DNA of 64,000 nucleotides from Tsukamurella paurometabola (GTDB taxonomy: Bacteria; Actinomycetota; Actinomycetes; Mycobacteriales; Mycobacteriaceae), in NCBI RefSeq assembly GCF_900631615.1, contig NZ_LR131273.1, forward strand, positions 620,001 through 684,000, read 5' to 3'. Each line of letters begins with the position of its first letter. The stretch's first letter is position 1. A program made the translations under genes and the position numbers. Below the pieces are notes generated by a model. The model made no database searches and had not been told where the DNA came from. It was given only the letters and a program-made list of their open reading frames with translations. Positions 27,709 to 37,825 of the stretch are shown here, piece by piece.

Positions 27709-28646
27709 GCACACTGACGCCCGAACCGATCGCCGCCGTCGACGAACTCCGCGTCCTCGAGGCCGAGGCGGTGCACATCATCCGCGAGGTCGTCGCCGAG
27801 CTGGAGCGCCCCGTGCTCCTGTTCTCCGGCGGCAAGGACTCGATCGTGCTGCTGCGGCTCGCGGAGAAGGCGTTCCGGCCCGCGCCGCTGCCGTTCCCGA
27901 TCCTGCACGTGGACACGGGGCACAACTTCCCCGAGGTGATCGAGTTCCGCGACCGCCGCGTGACCCCGACCGCGGAGAACCCCGACGGGATCGAGCTCAT
28001 CGTCGCCTCGGTGCAGGAGTCGATCGACACGGGCCGGGTCGCGGAGTCGACGGAGTCCTCCGGCTCGCGGAACCGGCTGCAGACCCGCACCCTGCTGGAC
28101 GCCCTGGAGGCGGGCAACTTCGACGCCGCGTTCGGCGGCGCCCGCCGCGACGAGGAGCGGGCGCGCGCCAAGGAGCGGGTGTTCAGCTTCCGCAACGAGT
28201 TCGGCCAGTGGGACCCGCGGGCGCAGCGCCCCGAGCCCTGGTCGCTGTACAACGGCCGCATCCGCCGCGGCGAGTCCGTCCGGGTGTTCCCCCTGTCCAA
28301 CTGGACCGAGCTCGACATCTGGCGCTACATCGAACTCGAGGGCCTGGAGCTGCCGTCGATCTACTACGCGAGCGAGCGGGAGGTCTTCGAGCGCGACGGG
28401 ATCCTGCTCACCGTCTCGGAGTTCACGCCGCCGCGCGACGGGGAGACCGTGAACCGGGAGTGGGTGCGCTACCGCACCGTCGGCGACCTGACCATCACCG
28501 GCGCGGTCCGCAGCCGCGCCACCGCCATCGCCGACGTCATCGCGGAGATCTCCGCCGCCACCGTCTCGGAGCGCGGCGAGACCCGCGCCGACGACCGCAC
28601 GTCCGCCGCCGCCATGGAGGACCGGAAGAAGGAGGGGTACTTCTGA
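27705..28646 (+). CDS. cysD: Sulfate adenylyltransferase subunit 2
   Basis: A 313-residue PP-loop ATP sulfurylase catalytic subunit that makes adenylylsulfate from sulfate and ATP. The PP-loop [15 protein letters not shown] is at 38-52, followed by [15 protein letters not shown] and [22 protein letters not shown], all conserved in CysD. The C-terminal EDRKKEGYF is also typical. It overlaps stf0 by 4 bp and the cysNC start by 1 bp (TGATG), forming a tight operon. Confidence 0.95.
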   Translation: MSTLTPEPIAAVDELRVLEAEAVHIIREVVAELERPVLLFSGGKDSIVLLRLAEKAFRPAPLPFPILHVDTGHNFPEVIEFRDRRVTPTAENPDGIELIVASVQESIDTGRVAESTESSGSRNRLQTRTLLDALEAGNFDAAFGGARRDEERARAKERVFSFRNEFGQWDPRAQRPEPWSLYNGRIRRGESVRVFPLSNWTELDIWRYIELEGLELPSIYYASEREVFERDGILLTVSEFTPPRDGETVNREWVRYRTVGDLTITGAVRSRATAIADVIAEISAATVSERGETRADDRTSAAAMEDRKKEGYF

Positions 28647-30535
28647 TGACCGAGGTACTCATCAGGAACACCACCCGGCAGCTGCTGCGCCTCGCCACCG
28701 CGGGCTCGGTCGACGACGGCAAGTCGACGCTCATCGGCCGCCTGCTGCACGACACCGGCAGCCTGCCCACGGACCACCTCGACGCCGTCACCGACGGCGA
28801 CGAGGTGGACCTGGCGGCGCTGTCCGACGGCCTGCGGGCCGAGCGCGAGCAGGGCATCACCATCGACGTGGCCTACCGCTTCTTCTCGACCGCCACCCGC
28901 AGCTACGTGCTCGCCGACACCCCCGGCCACGAGCGGTACACCCGCAACATGTTCACGGGCGCCTCGAACGCGCACGTCGCGATCCTGCTGGTGGACGCCC
29001 GCAAGGGGGTGCTGCGCCAGACCCGCCGGCACGCCCGCATCGCGACGCTCCTCGGCGTGCCGCACGTCATCGCCGCGGTGAACAAGATCGACCTCGTGGA
29101 CTTCTCCGCGGAGCGGTTCGCGGAGGTCGAGGCGGAGCTCGCCGAGCTCGCGGTGCGGCTCGGCCTGGACGCGATCCCCGCGATCCCGCTGGCCGCCAAG
29201 CTCGGCGACAACGTCGTGCACCGGTCCGCGCACACCCCCTGGTACGACGGCCCGACGCTGCTCGAGCACCTCGAGGGCGTGCCGCTGCGGGCACCGTCGG
29301 CGGTCGCGACGGAGCTGCGCCTGCCGGTCCAGTGGGTCTCCCGGCCCACCGCCGAGCGGCGCCGACGGTACGCCGGCCGCGTCGCCGCCGGAACGCTGAC
29401 CGTCGGCGACGAGGTGCTGGTCCTGCCGTCGGGCAGCCGTTCGACGGTGACCGCGCTCGACACGCTCGACGACGACCGCGCGACGGCGGTCGCCCCGCTG
29501 TCGGTCTCGGTCGAGTTGGCCGACGACATCGACGTGGGCCGCGGCGACGTCCTCGTCTCCGGCGCCGAGGGCGCGCACCTGCCGGTGAACGCCCGCGAGC
29601 TGGAGGTCACCGTCTGCTGGCTGGCCGAGAAGCCCCTGCGGGCGGGCGACCGCGTGGCGCTCAAGCACGCCACGGCGACGGTCCGCGCGACGGTCCAGTC
29701 CTTGGAGCGCCGCCTGGACCCCGAGACGCTCATCGAGCAGGTCGGGCCGAGTGAGCTGGCGCTCAACGACATCGGCACCGTGACGCTGCGGACCTCGTCG
29801 GTGGTGGTGGCCGACCCGTACGCGCAGAACCGGGATACGGGCGCGCTGATCCTCATCGACGAGGCGAGCTACGACACGGTGGGCGCGGGCACGATCGCGG
29901 AGGCCCGCGAGGTGGTTCCCGGGCAGGCGACCCGCAACGACATCCGCTGGCACCCCAGCTCGCTGGGGCGGGCGGAGCGCTGGGCGAGGACCGGGCAGCG
30001 CGGCGCGACGGTGTGGTTCACGGGCCTGCCCGCCTCCGGCAAGTCGACGGTGGCGGTCGCCCTGGAGCGGGCGCTGGTCTCGCGGGGCCGCGTCGCCTAC
30101 CTCATCGACGGCGACAACATCCGCCACGGCATCTCCGACGACCTGGGCTTCTCCCCCGGCGACCGGGCGGAGAACATTCGCCGCGTGGGGCACCTGACGC
30201 GCCTGTTCGCGGACGCCGGGGTGATCTCGATCGCCTCGCTGGTCTCGCCGCTGCGATCCGACCGGGAGATCGCCCGGGAGCTGAACCGGGCCGCCGACAT
30301 CGACTTCCTCGAGGTGCACGTCTCGACGCCGGTGTCCGAGTGCCGCAAGCGCGACCCGAAGGGCCTCTACGCCCGCGCGGACCGCGGCGAGCTGCGGGGC
30401 CTCACGGGCGTCGACGGGCCGTACGAGAAGCCCGAGAACCCGGACCTGCGCTTCGACACCACCGGCGCCGACACCGACGAGCTCGCGCAGCGGGTGATCG
30501 CGCTGCTCGTGGAGCGGGGAATACTCGAGGAGTGA
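28646..30535 (+). CDS. cysNC: Bifunctional sulfate adenylyltransferase subunit 1/APS kinase
   Basis: A 629-residue fusion. Residues 1-435 form the EF-Tu-like GTPase CysN: P-loop AGSVDDGKST at 19-28, DTPGHERYTRNM, NKIDLVD. Residues 440-629 form APS kinase CysC: P-loop GLPASGKST near 460, DGDNIRHG, then the substrate-binding KGLYARADRGELRGLTGVDGPYE. Together with CysD it turns sulfate into PAPS. GGAGG precedes the ATG within the end of cysD. The fused form is the usual mycobacterial arrangement. Confidence 0.95.
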   Translation: MTEVLIRNTTRQLLRLATAGSVDDGKSTLIGRLLHDTGSLPTDHLDAVTDGDEVDLAALSDGLRAEREQGITIDVAYRFFSTATRSYVLADTPGHERYTRNMFTGASNAHVAILLVDARKGVLRQTRRHARIATLLGVPHVIAAVNKIDLVDFSAERFAEVEAELAELAVRLGLDAIPAIPLAAKLGDNVVHRSAHTPWYDGPTLLEHLEGVPLRAPSAVATELRLPVQWVSRPTAERRRRYAGRVAAGTLTVGDEVLVLPSGSRSTVTALDTLDDDRATAVAPLSVSVELADDIDVGRGDVLVSGAEGAHLPVNARELEVTVCWLAEKPLRAGDRVALKHATATVRATVQSLERRLDPETLIEQVGPSELALNDIGTVTLRTSSVVVADPYAQNRDTGALILIDEASYDTVGAGTIAEAREVVPGQATRNDIRWHPSSLGRAERWARTGQRGATVWFTGLPASGKSTVAVALERALVSRGRVAYLIDGDNIRHGISDDLGFSPGDRAENIRRVGHLTRLFADAGVISIASLVSPLRSDREIARELNRAADIDFLEVHVSTPVSECRKRDPKGLYARADRGELRGLTGVDGPYEKPENPDLRFDTTGADTDELAQRVIALLVERGILEE

Positions 30536-31518
30536 ACTGCTGCACGCCCGAGGGCCCGGACCTGCCGCCGCATGCCGGTGCGGTGCCGGGCGGCGGTGCG
30601 GTGCCGGGCGACGGTGCGGTGCCGGGCGGCGGTGCGCATCCGATCCCCCAGGCGCGTGTCCCGGCCGGTGCGTTCGCGATGGGCGATCACCACGGCGACG
30701 GCTACCGCGCCGACGGCGAGCTCCCGGTGCACCGGGTCGTGCTGCCGGGCTTCGCGATCGACGCGACGACGGTGACCGTCGCCGCGTTCGCCGCTTTCGC
30801 CGACGCGACGGGGTACGTCACCGACGCCGAGCGGTTCGGCGCGTCGGCGGTCTTCCACGCGAGCGCCGCCCGGCGCCGGGAGCGCAGCGAACGGGCCGAA
30901 TCCGTCCAGCACCCGTCCGCCGGGGTGCCGGTCCCGGGCACGCCGTGGTGGCTGACGGTGCCGGGCGCGACGTTCCGCGCGCCGGGCGGGCCGGGCACCG
31001 TCGCCCTCGACGACCATCCGGTCGTGCACGTCTCGCACGCGGACGCCCGCGCCTACTGCGCGTGGGCGGGCCGGGCCCTCCCGACCGAGGCGCAGTGGGA
31101 GTACGCGGCGCGCGGCGGCCTGGACGGCGCCCGCTACCCCTGGGGCGACGAGCACCCCGTGCCGGGGCGGGACTGCAACATCTTCGTCGGGGACTTCCCC
31201 AAGCCCGACGGTGCGGTCGGCACCGTCGCGGCGCGCTCGTACGCGCCGAACGGCTACGGCCTGTACCAGGCGGTGGGGAACGTGTGGGAGTGGTGCGCCG
31301 ACCGGTTCTCGGCGCGCTACTACCGTGCGTCACCGGAGGTTTCGCCGACGGGGCCGGACCGCGGGACCGCCCGGGTGCTGCGCGGCGGCAGCCACCTCTG
31401 CCACGACTCCTACTGCTACCGCTATCGCACGGCGGCCCGCAGCCACAACACCCCCAACTCGACGGCGAGCAACATCGGATTCCGCACCGTGTCCGATTCT
31501 GATATCGTGATTCCATAG
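30532..31518 (+). CDS. Formylglycine-generating enzyme (sulfatase-activating)
   Basis: A 328-residue FGE/SUMF1-fold protein that converts a sulfatase cysteine to formylglycine. The N-terminal FAMGDHHGDGYRADGELPVH, the ALPTEAQWEYAARGG and the GNVWEWCADRF signatures are present. The catalytic/copper-binding cysteine pair is intact as C290 and C295 in HLCHDSYC, followed by RTAARSHNTPNSTASNIGFR. The GTG start overlaps the cysNC stop (GTGA). The N-terminal linker carries three 18-bp repeats (30577-30630) encoding Ala-Val-Pro-Gly-(Gly/Asp)-Gly. Its likely client is the CSPARG sulfatase encoded at 32222-33652. Confidence 0.93.
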   Translation: MNCCTPEGPDLPPHAGAVPGGGAVPGDGAVPGGGAHPIPQARVPAGAFAMGDHHGDGYRADGELPVHRVVLPGFAIDATTVTVAAFAAFADATGYVTDAERFGASAVFHASAARRRERSERAESVQHPSAGVPVPGTPWWLTVPGATFRAPGGPGTVALDDHPVVHVSHADARAYCAWAGRALPTEAQWEYAARGGLDGARYPWGDEHPVPGRDCNIFVGDFPKPDGAVGTVAARSYAPNGYGLYQAVGNVWEWCADRFSARYYRASPEVSPTGPDRGTARVLRGGSHLCHDSYCYRYRTAARSHNTPNSTASNIGFRTVSDSDIVIP

Positions 31519-31543
31519 ATCCGATATACACCGGAGGTGCGAC

Positions 31544-31795
31544 ATGTCCGCGACACTGCCCGAATTCCGCGACGCACCGCTGAAGCTCACCTCCCTGCGC
31601 GCGCCTGAGGGCCTCTTCGACCGGGCGCGGGAGGAGCTGGGCTACGCATCCAATCAGGACATGGTGGTCAGCCTCGTCGAGCTGGCGCTCAAGCAGAAGC
31701 TCCAGCGGGACATGATCGAGCGGATCGCATCGAATCCCGACGGTCCCTACGCCGCGCTCGCGGATCCCGAGTTCCTCAAGGAGGCGAGGCGGTGA
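31544..31795 (+). CDS. vapB: VapB-type antitoxin
   Basis: An 83-residue small protein directly upstream of a PIN-domain toxin gene and overlapping it by 4 bp. The N-terminal half (LKLTSLRAPEGLFDRAREELGYASNQDMVVSLVELALKQ) fits a ribbon-helix-helix antitoxin. The C-terminal part would wrap the toxin. GGAGG lies 8 bp before the ATG. The short region before it (31497-31531) contains GATATC- and CGATATA-type sequences that overlap the end of the FGE gene and may hold promoter and operator. Confidence 0.8.
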   Translation: MSATLPEFRDAPLKLTSLRAPEGLFDRAREELGYASNQDMVVSLVELALKQKLQRDMIERIASNPDGPYAALADPEFLKEARR

Positions 31796-32220
31796 CGCTT
31801 CCGGTCGACGAGCGCCCTGTGCCGCACATCGTCGACAACTCCGTGTGGTCGAGGATCCAGACCGGCGAGATCGGCAGCACCGCGCTGACATCGTTCACGA
31901 CGGGCGGGAACTTCCTCGCGGCATGCGCGCCGCAGCTCCTGGAAGCGCTCTACTCCACACGTTCTCCCCGGGAGTGGGACTCCGAATACGCCACGAACTG
32001 GGAGTTCCTCGACGTGCTGCATCCCGGCGTCGAAACCCACGCCGTCTCCGTCGAGCTGCAGCGCCGACTCTGGCACTCCGGCAAGGTACGCGCGGCCGGC
32101 CCCGTCGAGACGATGATCGCCGCGATCGCCATCCGCCACGACGCGGTCGTAGTGCATCGCGACAGCGACTACGAGCGGATCGCGGAGGTGGCGCCGGAGT
32201 TCCGGCAGGTGCGGGTGTAG
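31792..32220 (+). CDS. vapC: VapC-type PIN-domain ribonuclease toxin
   Basis: A 142-residue PIN-domain protein. The first acidic residue is in IVDNSVWSRI, a glutamate pair follows mid-protein, and the last acidic residues are in ETMIAAIAIRHDAVVVHRDSDYERIA, the standard layout of the metal-binding nuclease site. VapC toxins cut tRNA or rRNA and are silenced by VapB. The pair is wedged between the FGE gene and the convergent sulfatase gene, whose stop follows by 1 bp. Confidence 0.87.
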   Translation: MTLPVDERPVPHIVDNSVWSRIQTGEIGSTALTSFTTGGNFLAACAPQLLEALYSTRSPREWDSEYATNWEFLDVLHPGVETHAVSVELQRRLWHSGKVRAAGPVETMIAAIAIRHDAVVVHRDSDYERIAEVAPEFRQVRV

Positions 32221-32221
32221 A

Positions 32222-33652
32222 TCAGGCGTTCGCTGCGTCGGCGCGGGCCCGCTCGGCCGACTCGCGCGGGACCAGTTCGCGGCGCTCGCCCTGCGGGCGG
32301 CGCGACGGCAGCGGAACCTCGTCGGCGTCGGGCTCGGCCCGGCCGGCGAAGAAGGCGGCCATGAACGCCTCGGCGATCTTGGTGCCCTCGGCCTCCGACG
32401 GCAGCACGTCGCCGGTCGTCTCGCGCCAGTTCGCGAGCACGCCGGCGAGGCGCCGGGCCACCCACTGGTAGGCCGGCTCATCGATCACGTTGTGCCGCTC
32501 GTACGGGTCGACGACCAGGTCGTACAGCTCCCGACGGGGCCGCGGCGCGGCCGTCGCGTACGGGTCGAGCGACGCGGCCGACGAGCTGTCCGCGATGTCG
32601 AGCGGCAGCAGCAGCGCGGGCCGGTCGGCGTAGTTCTCGATGTAGCTGAACTGCTTGGTGCGCACGGCGCGGATCGGGTCGTAGGCGTCGTGGTAGGTCT
32701 TCTGCGTGAACAGCCCGGCGCGCACCTGCTCGCCGGTGGGCTCGAGGAGTTCGGCCGCGTGGGTCTCGCCGTCGAGGTCCTCCGGCAGGGGCAGGCCGAG
32801 GAGGTCGAGCACCGTCGGGGTGAGGTCGACGCCCGAGAACAGGTCGTCGTACACGCGCGGCGCGAGGCCCAGGGCGCGGGGCGGCCGGGCGATGAAGGCG
32901 ACGCCGGTGCCCTCGCCGTAGAGCGTGGACTTGGCGCGGGGGAAGGCGAGGCCGTGGTCGGTGATGAACAGGATCCACGTGTTCTCGGCGAGCCCCAGCT
33001 CGTCGACCGTGTCGAGCAGTCGCCCGACCGCGGCGTCGGCCTGCGTGATGCTGCCGTGCAGCCCGGCCAGATCCTCGCGGACCTGCGGGGTATCGGGAAG
33101 GAAGCCGGGCACGCCGATCGCGTCCGGGTCGGCGGGCACGTACTGGTCGACGGGGTACGGGCGGTGCGTCTCGAAGAACCCGGCGGTGAGGAAGAAGGGC
33201 TCGTCGCGCGTGGCGGCGTCGGCCAGCCATCCCTGCGACTGCGCCACGACGTAGTCGCACAGCGAGTCCGAGACGTCGGCGGTGTCGAAGCCCAGCCGGC
33301 TCGGGTCGGCGCTCTCGTGCTGCATGCCGAACAGGGCGCTGCGGTAGCCCGCCTCGCCGAGCAGCGCGGGCAGGGTCCGCACGTGGTCGTGATACTCGAA
33401 GCCGTGGTGCGCGAGGCCGACGAGGCCGTTGCGGTGCGGGTGCAGGCCGGTGAACAGCGATCCGCGCGCGGGCGAGCAGAGCGGCGCCGTCGCGTGGGCG
33501 TCGGTGAACCGGATCCCCTCGGCCGCGAGGCGGTCGAGGTTCGGGCTGACGACCCCCTCCGCGCCGTAGCAGGTGAGGTGGCGACCCAGGTCGTGCCAGT
33601 GCACCAGGATCACGTTCTCCCGCGTGCCGCTACCCGCCTGCTCGTCCACCAC
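32222..33652 (-). CDS. Type I sulfatase (arylsulfatase family)
   Basis: A 476-residue sulfatase of the alkaline-phosphatase superfamily. The formylglycine motif is C59-S-P-A-R-G in APLCSPARGSLFTGLHPHRNG, so it needs activation by FGE. A metal-binding segment NVILVHWHDLGRHLTCYG starts the protein, and ILFITDHGLAFPRAKSTLYGEG carries later metal ligands. There is no signal peptide, so it is probably cytoplasmic. The substrate is unknown; a sulfated metabolite made by the neighbouring Stf0 or an external sulfate ester is inferred. It starts at GTG 33652. Confidence 0.9.
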   Translation of the reverse strand: MVDEQAGSGTRENVILVHWHDLGRHLTCYGAEGVVSPNLDRLAAEGIRFTDAHATAPLCSPARGSLFTGLHPHRNGLVGLAHHGFEYHDHVRTLPALLGEAGYRSALFGMQHESADPSRLGFDTADVSDSLCDYVVAQSQGWLADAATRDEPFFLTAGFFETHRPYPVDQYVPADPDAIGVPGFLPDTPQVREDLAGLHGSITQADAAVGRLLDTVDELGLAENTWILFITDHGLAFPRAKSTLYGEGTGVAFIARPPRALGLAPRVYDDLFSGVDLTPTVLDLLGLPLPEDLDGETHAAELLEPTGEQVRAGLFTQKTYHDAYDPIRAVRTKQFSYIENYADRPALLLPLDIADSSSAASLDPYATAAPRPRRELYDLVVDPYERHNVIDEPAYQWVARRLAGVLANWRETTGDVLPSEAEGTKIAEAFMAAFFAGRAEPDADEVPLPSRRPQGERRELVPRESAERARADAANA

Positions 33653-33709
33653 CCCTCGACGGTGCCACAGACCGCTGCGCCGCGGTGAGGTTTGCGATCA
33701 CCCCGACTG

Positions 33710-33773
33710 CAATTGAACACTGTTTCCGACAGAGAAACCGCAGGTCGCGGTGATCGTAAACGGTATTCAATTG
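33710..33773. repeat. Dispersed dyad repeat, family A, copy 2
   Basis: Arms CAATTGAACACTGTTT (33710-33725) and AAACGGTATTCAATTG (33758-33773) pair at 14 of 16 positions. The core AGAAACCGCAGGTCG matches copy 1 at 9844-9906 in the same orientation. It lies 11 bp past the stop of the minus-strand aldehyde dehydrogenase gene, just as copy 1 lies 24 bp past the stop of a minus-strand gene. Confidence 0.8.
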
Positions 33774-33783
33774 CGATGGGCGG

Positions 33784-35247
33784 TCACTGGAGGGCGATGT
33801 AGCGGGTCTCCAGGTACTCCTCGATGCCCTCGCTGCCGCCCTCGCGGCCGAAGCCGGAGGCCTTCACGCCGCCGAACGGGCCGGCGGGGTCCGAGATGAC
33901 TCCGCGGTTCACGCCGACCATGCCGGACTCGATCCGGTCGGCCACCCGCAGTGCGCGGTCGAGGTCCTTGGTGAAGATGTAGGCGGCCAGGCCGTACTGG
34001 GTCGCGTTCGCGGCGGCGACTCCCGCGTCCTCGTCGGCGAAGGAGACGATCGGGGCGACGGGGCCGAAGACCTCCTCGGTGAGGATCCGGGCGTCGGCGG
34101 GGACGTCGGCGAGCACCGTCGGCGGGAAGAAGTGGCCGGGGCCGTCGGGCGCGACCCCGCCGAGCCGCAGCGTCGCGCCCTTGGCGACCGCGTCCTGCAC
34201 CAGCTCCGAGACGGTGGCCTGCTGGTCGGCGGAGACCAGCGGCCCGATGGTCACGCCCTCGTCGATGCCGCGGCCCAGGACGTACTTCGCCATGCCCTCG
34301 ACGAGCTTGTCGGTGAACTCCTCGAGCACCGACTCGTGCACGTGGAAGCGGTTGGCGGCGGTGCACGCCTCGCCGCCGTTGCGCAGCTTCGCGAGGAGGG
34401 CCTGCGCGACGGCGTGGTCGACGTCGGCGTCGTCGAAGACGACGAACGGCGCGTTGCCGCCCAGCTCCATCGACGTGCGCAGGATGCCGGGCGCCGACTG
34501 CGCGACGAGCGCGGCGCCCACCTCGGTGGACCCGGTGAAGGTGAGCTTGCGCAGCCGCGGGTCGGCGAGCAGCGGCCCCGTCAGCGCGCCGGACTTCGAG
34601 GTGGGCAGCACGGAGATCACCCCGTCCGGCACGCCCGCGTCCTTGAGCACCTCGGCGAGCAGCAGCATCGTCAGCGGCGTGAGGCCGGCGGGCTTGACCA
34701 CCATCGTGGCGCCGGCCGCCAGCGCGGGCCCGATCTTGCGGGTGCCCATCGCCAGGGGGAAGTTCCACGGGGTGATCGCGAGGCACGGCCCGACGGGGGC
34801 CTTGCTCACCAGGATCCGGCCGGTGCCGGCGGGCGCCGGCGTGTACCGGCCCGCGATGCGGACGGCCTCCTCGGAGAACCAGCGGAAGAACTCCGCGCCG
34901 TACTTGAGCTCGTTGGCCGACTCGGGCAGCGCCTTCCCCATCTCGAGGGTCATCAGCAGCGCGAAGTCGTCGGCCCGGGCGTGCAGTCCCTCGTAGGCGG
35001 CGCGGAGGATCTCGCCGCGCTCCCGGGCGGGCGTCGCGGCCCACGCGGGACCCGCGGCGACGGCCGCGTCGAGCGCGGCGGCGCCGTCCTCGGGCGTGGC
35101 GTCGGCGACCTCGACCAGCACCTCCTCGGTGGCCGGGTCGTGCACCGGAAAGGTTGCGCCCGAACTCGAATCGCGGAACGCTCCGCTCACGAAGATCCCC
35201 GTGGGGATGCGGTCGAGGAGATCACGGACGCGCTGTTCGGTTGCCAT
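33784..35247 (-). CDS. NAD(P)-dependent aldehyde dehydrogenase, succinate-semialdehyde type
   Basis: A 487-residue ALDH-superfamily enzyme with NAD-binding PWNFPLAMGTRKIGPALAAG, catalytic Glu in MELGGNAPFVVF and catalytic Cys in NGGEACTAANRF. Within the superfamily it looks most like GabD/succinate-semialdehyde dehydrogenase (PVGPCLAITPWNFP, GMVGVNRGVISDPAGPFGGVKASGFGREGG at the C-terminus). The exact substrate is not certain. The gene stands alone, divergent from pgi with a 112-bp gap. Confidence 0.87.
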   Translation of the reverse strand: MATEQRVRDLLDRIPTGIFVSGAFRDSSSGATFPVHDPATEEVLVEVADATPEDGAAALDAAVAAGPAWAATPARERGEILRAAYEGLHARADDFALLMTLEMGKALPESANELKYGAEFFRWFSEEAVRIAGRYTPAPAGTGRILVSKAPVGPCLAITPWNFPLAMGTRKIGPALAAGATMVVKPAGLTPLTMLLLAEVLKDAGVPDGVISVLPTSKSGALTGPLLADPRLRKLTFTGSTEVGAALVAQSAPGILRTSMELGGNAPFVVFDDADVDHAVAQALLAKLRNGGEACTAANRFHVHESVLEEFTDKLVEGMAKYVLGRGIDEGVTIGPLVSADQQATVSELVQDAVAKGATLRLGGVAPDGPGHFFPPTVLADVPADARILTEEVFGPVAPIVSFADEDAGVAAANATQYGLAAYIFTKDLDRALRVADRIESGMVGVNRGVISDPAGPFGGVKASGFGREGGSEGIEEYLETRYIALQ

Positions 35248-35359
35248 ACCGCCACCCTAGCTCCGGGCCGAGCGTGCGCGCAGGGCGTTGTCCGGGCACC
35301 GCCTGTGACCTCGTCCGTGAACCGCCCGCGGCGGCGCTGCGGACACTAGGCTGGCCGCC

Positions 35360-37018
<1,659 letters not shown>

Positions 37019-37027
37019 CCCGCAGGC

Positions 37028-37825
37028 CTAAGGCCGTTCCGTCGCCGCCCGCTCGCGCCAGGGGTTGGTGAGGCGCGCGGCGGCGTCGGCGAGCGCCTCG
37101 GCGACGGTCGCGATCCGCGCCTCGTCGACCTGCTCGGACGGGATGGCGACGCCCAGACCCAGCGGCGGGTCGCCCGGCGCCCACGCGGGCAGTGCGACCG
37201 CGATGCCGGTGACGCCGAGGGTGCCGTGGCCGGGGTCCAGGGCGTAGCCGCGCTCGCGCACGCGCGCCAGCTCGGCGCGGATCGCGGCGTCGGTCACCTC
37301 GCTGCCGTCGACGGCGCTGCGCGCGGGCACCGCGTCCGCGAGGGTCGCGTCGAGCTCGTCGTCGGGCAGGCCGGCCAGGAGGGCGTGGCCGGTGGCGGTG
37401 AAGACCGCGGGGAGCCGGGAGCCGAGCGGGGTGCCGAACCGGTAGGGCACGCGCCCCTCGTGCCGCGCCAGGTAGAGGGCGTGCGCACCGTCGAGCATCG
37501 CGATCTGGACCAGCTCGCGGCGCAGCACGGGCGAGGCGGAGATGACCGGGAAGAATTCGCGGACCTGGTTGAACTGCAGAGCGTAGGCGCCGCCGATCTC
37601 CGCCGTGCGCCGGCCCAGGGAGAAGCCGCCGGGCACGCGGCGGATCATGTCGCCGTCCTCGAGGGCCTGGCAGAGGTTGGCGCACGAGGACTTGGCGATG
37701 CCGAGGCCGCGGGCCAGGTCGCTGAGGCTCAGGGCCGGACTCTCGGACTCCGCGAGCAGCGCGAGGATGCCGATCGCGCGGGTCACCGCGGGCGCCGGGG
37801 CGCGCGTGCCCTCGGGCGAGGCCAT
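37028..37825 (-). CDS. IclR-family transcriptional regulator
   Basis: A 265-residue regulator. An N-terminal winged helix-turn-helix (ALSLSDLARGLGIAKSSCANLCQALEDGDMIRR) and a C-terminal IclR effector domain with VFTATGHALLAGLPDDEL and ERGYALDPGHGTLGVTGIAVAL are present. Its ATG overlaps the stop of the dehydrogenase gene (TGATG). It probably controls that gene and the divergent reductase gene through the inverted repeat at 38892-38936. The inducer, perhaps a hydroxy acid, is inferred. Confidence 0.9.
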   Translation of the reverse strand: MASPEGTRAPAPAVTRAIGILALLAESESPALSLSDLARGLGIAKSSCANLCQALEDGDMIRRVPGGFSLGRRTAEIGGAYALQFNQVREFFPVISASPVLRRELVQIAMLDGAHALYLARHEGRVPYRFGTPLGSRLPAVFTATGHALLAGLPDDELDATLADAVPARSAVDGSEVTDAAIRAELARVRERGYALDPGHGTLGVTGIAVALPAWAPGDPPLGLGVAIPSEQVDEARIATVAEALADAAARLTNPWRERAATERP

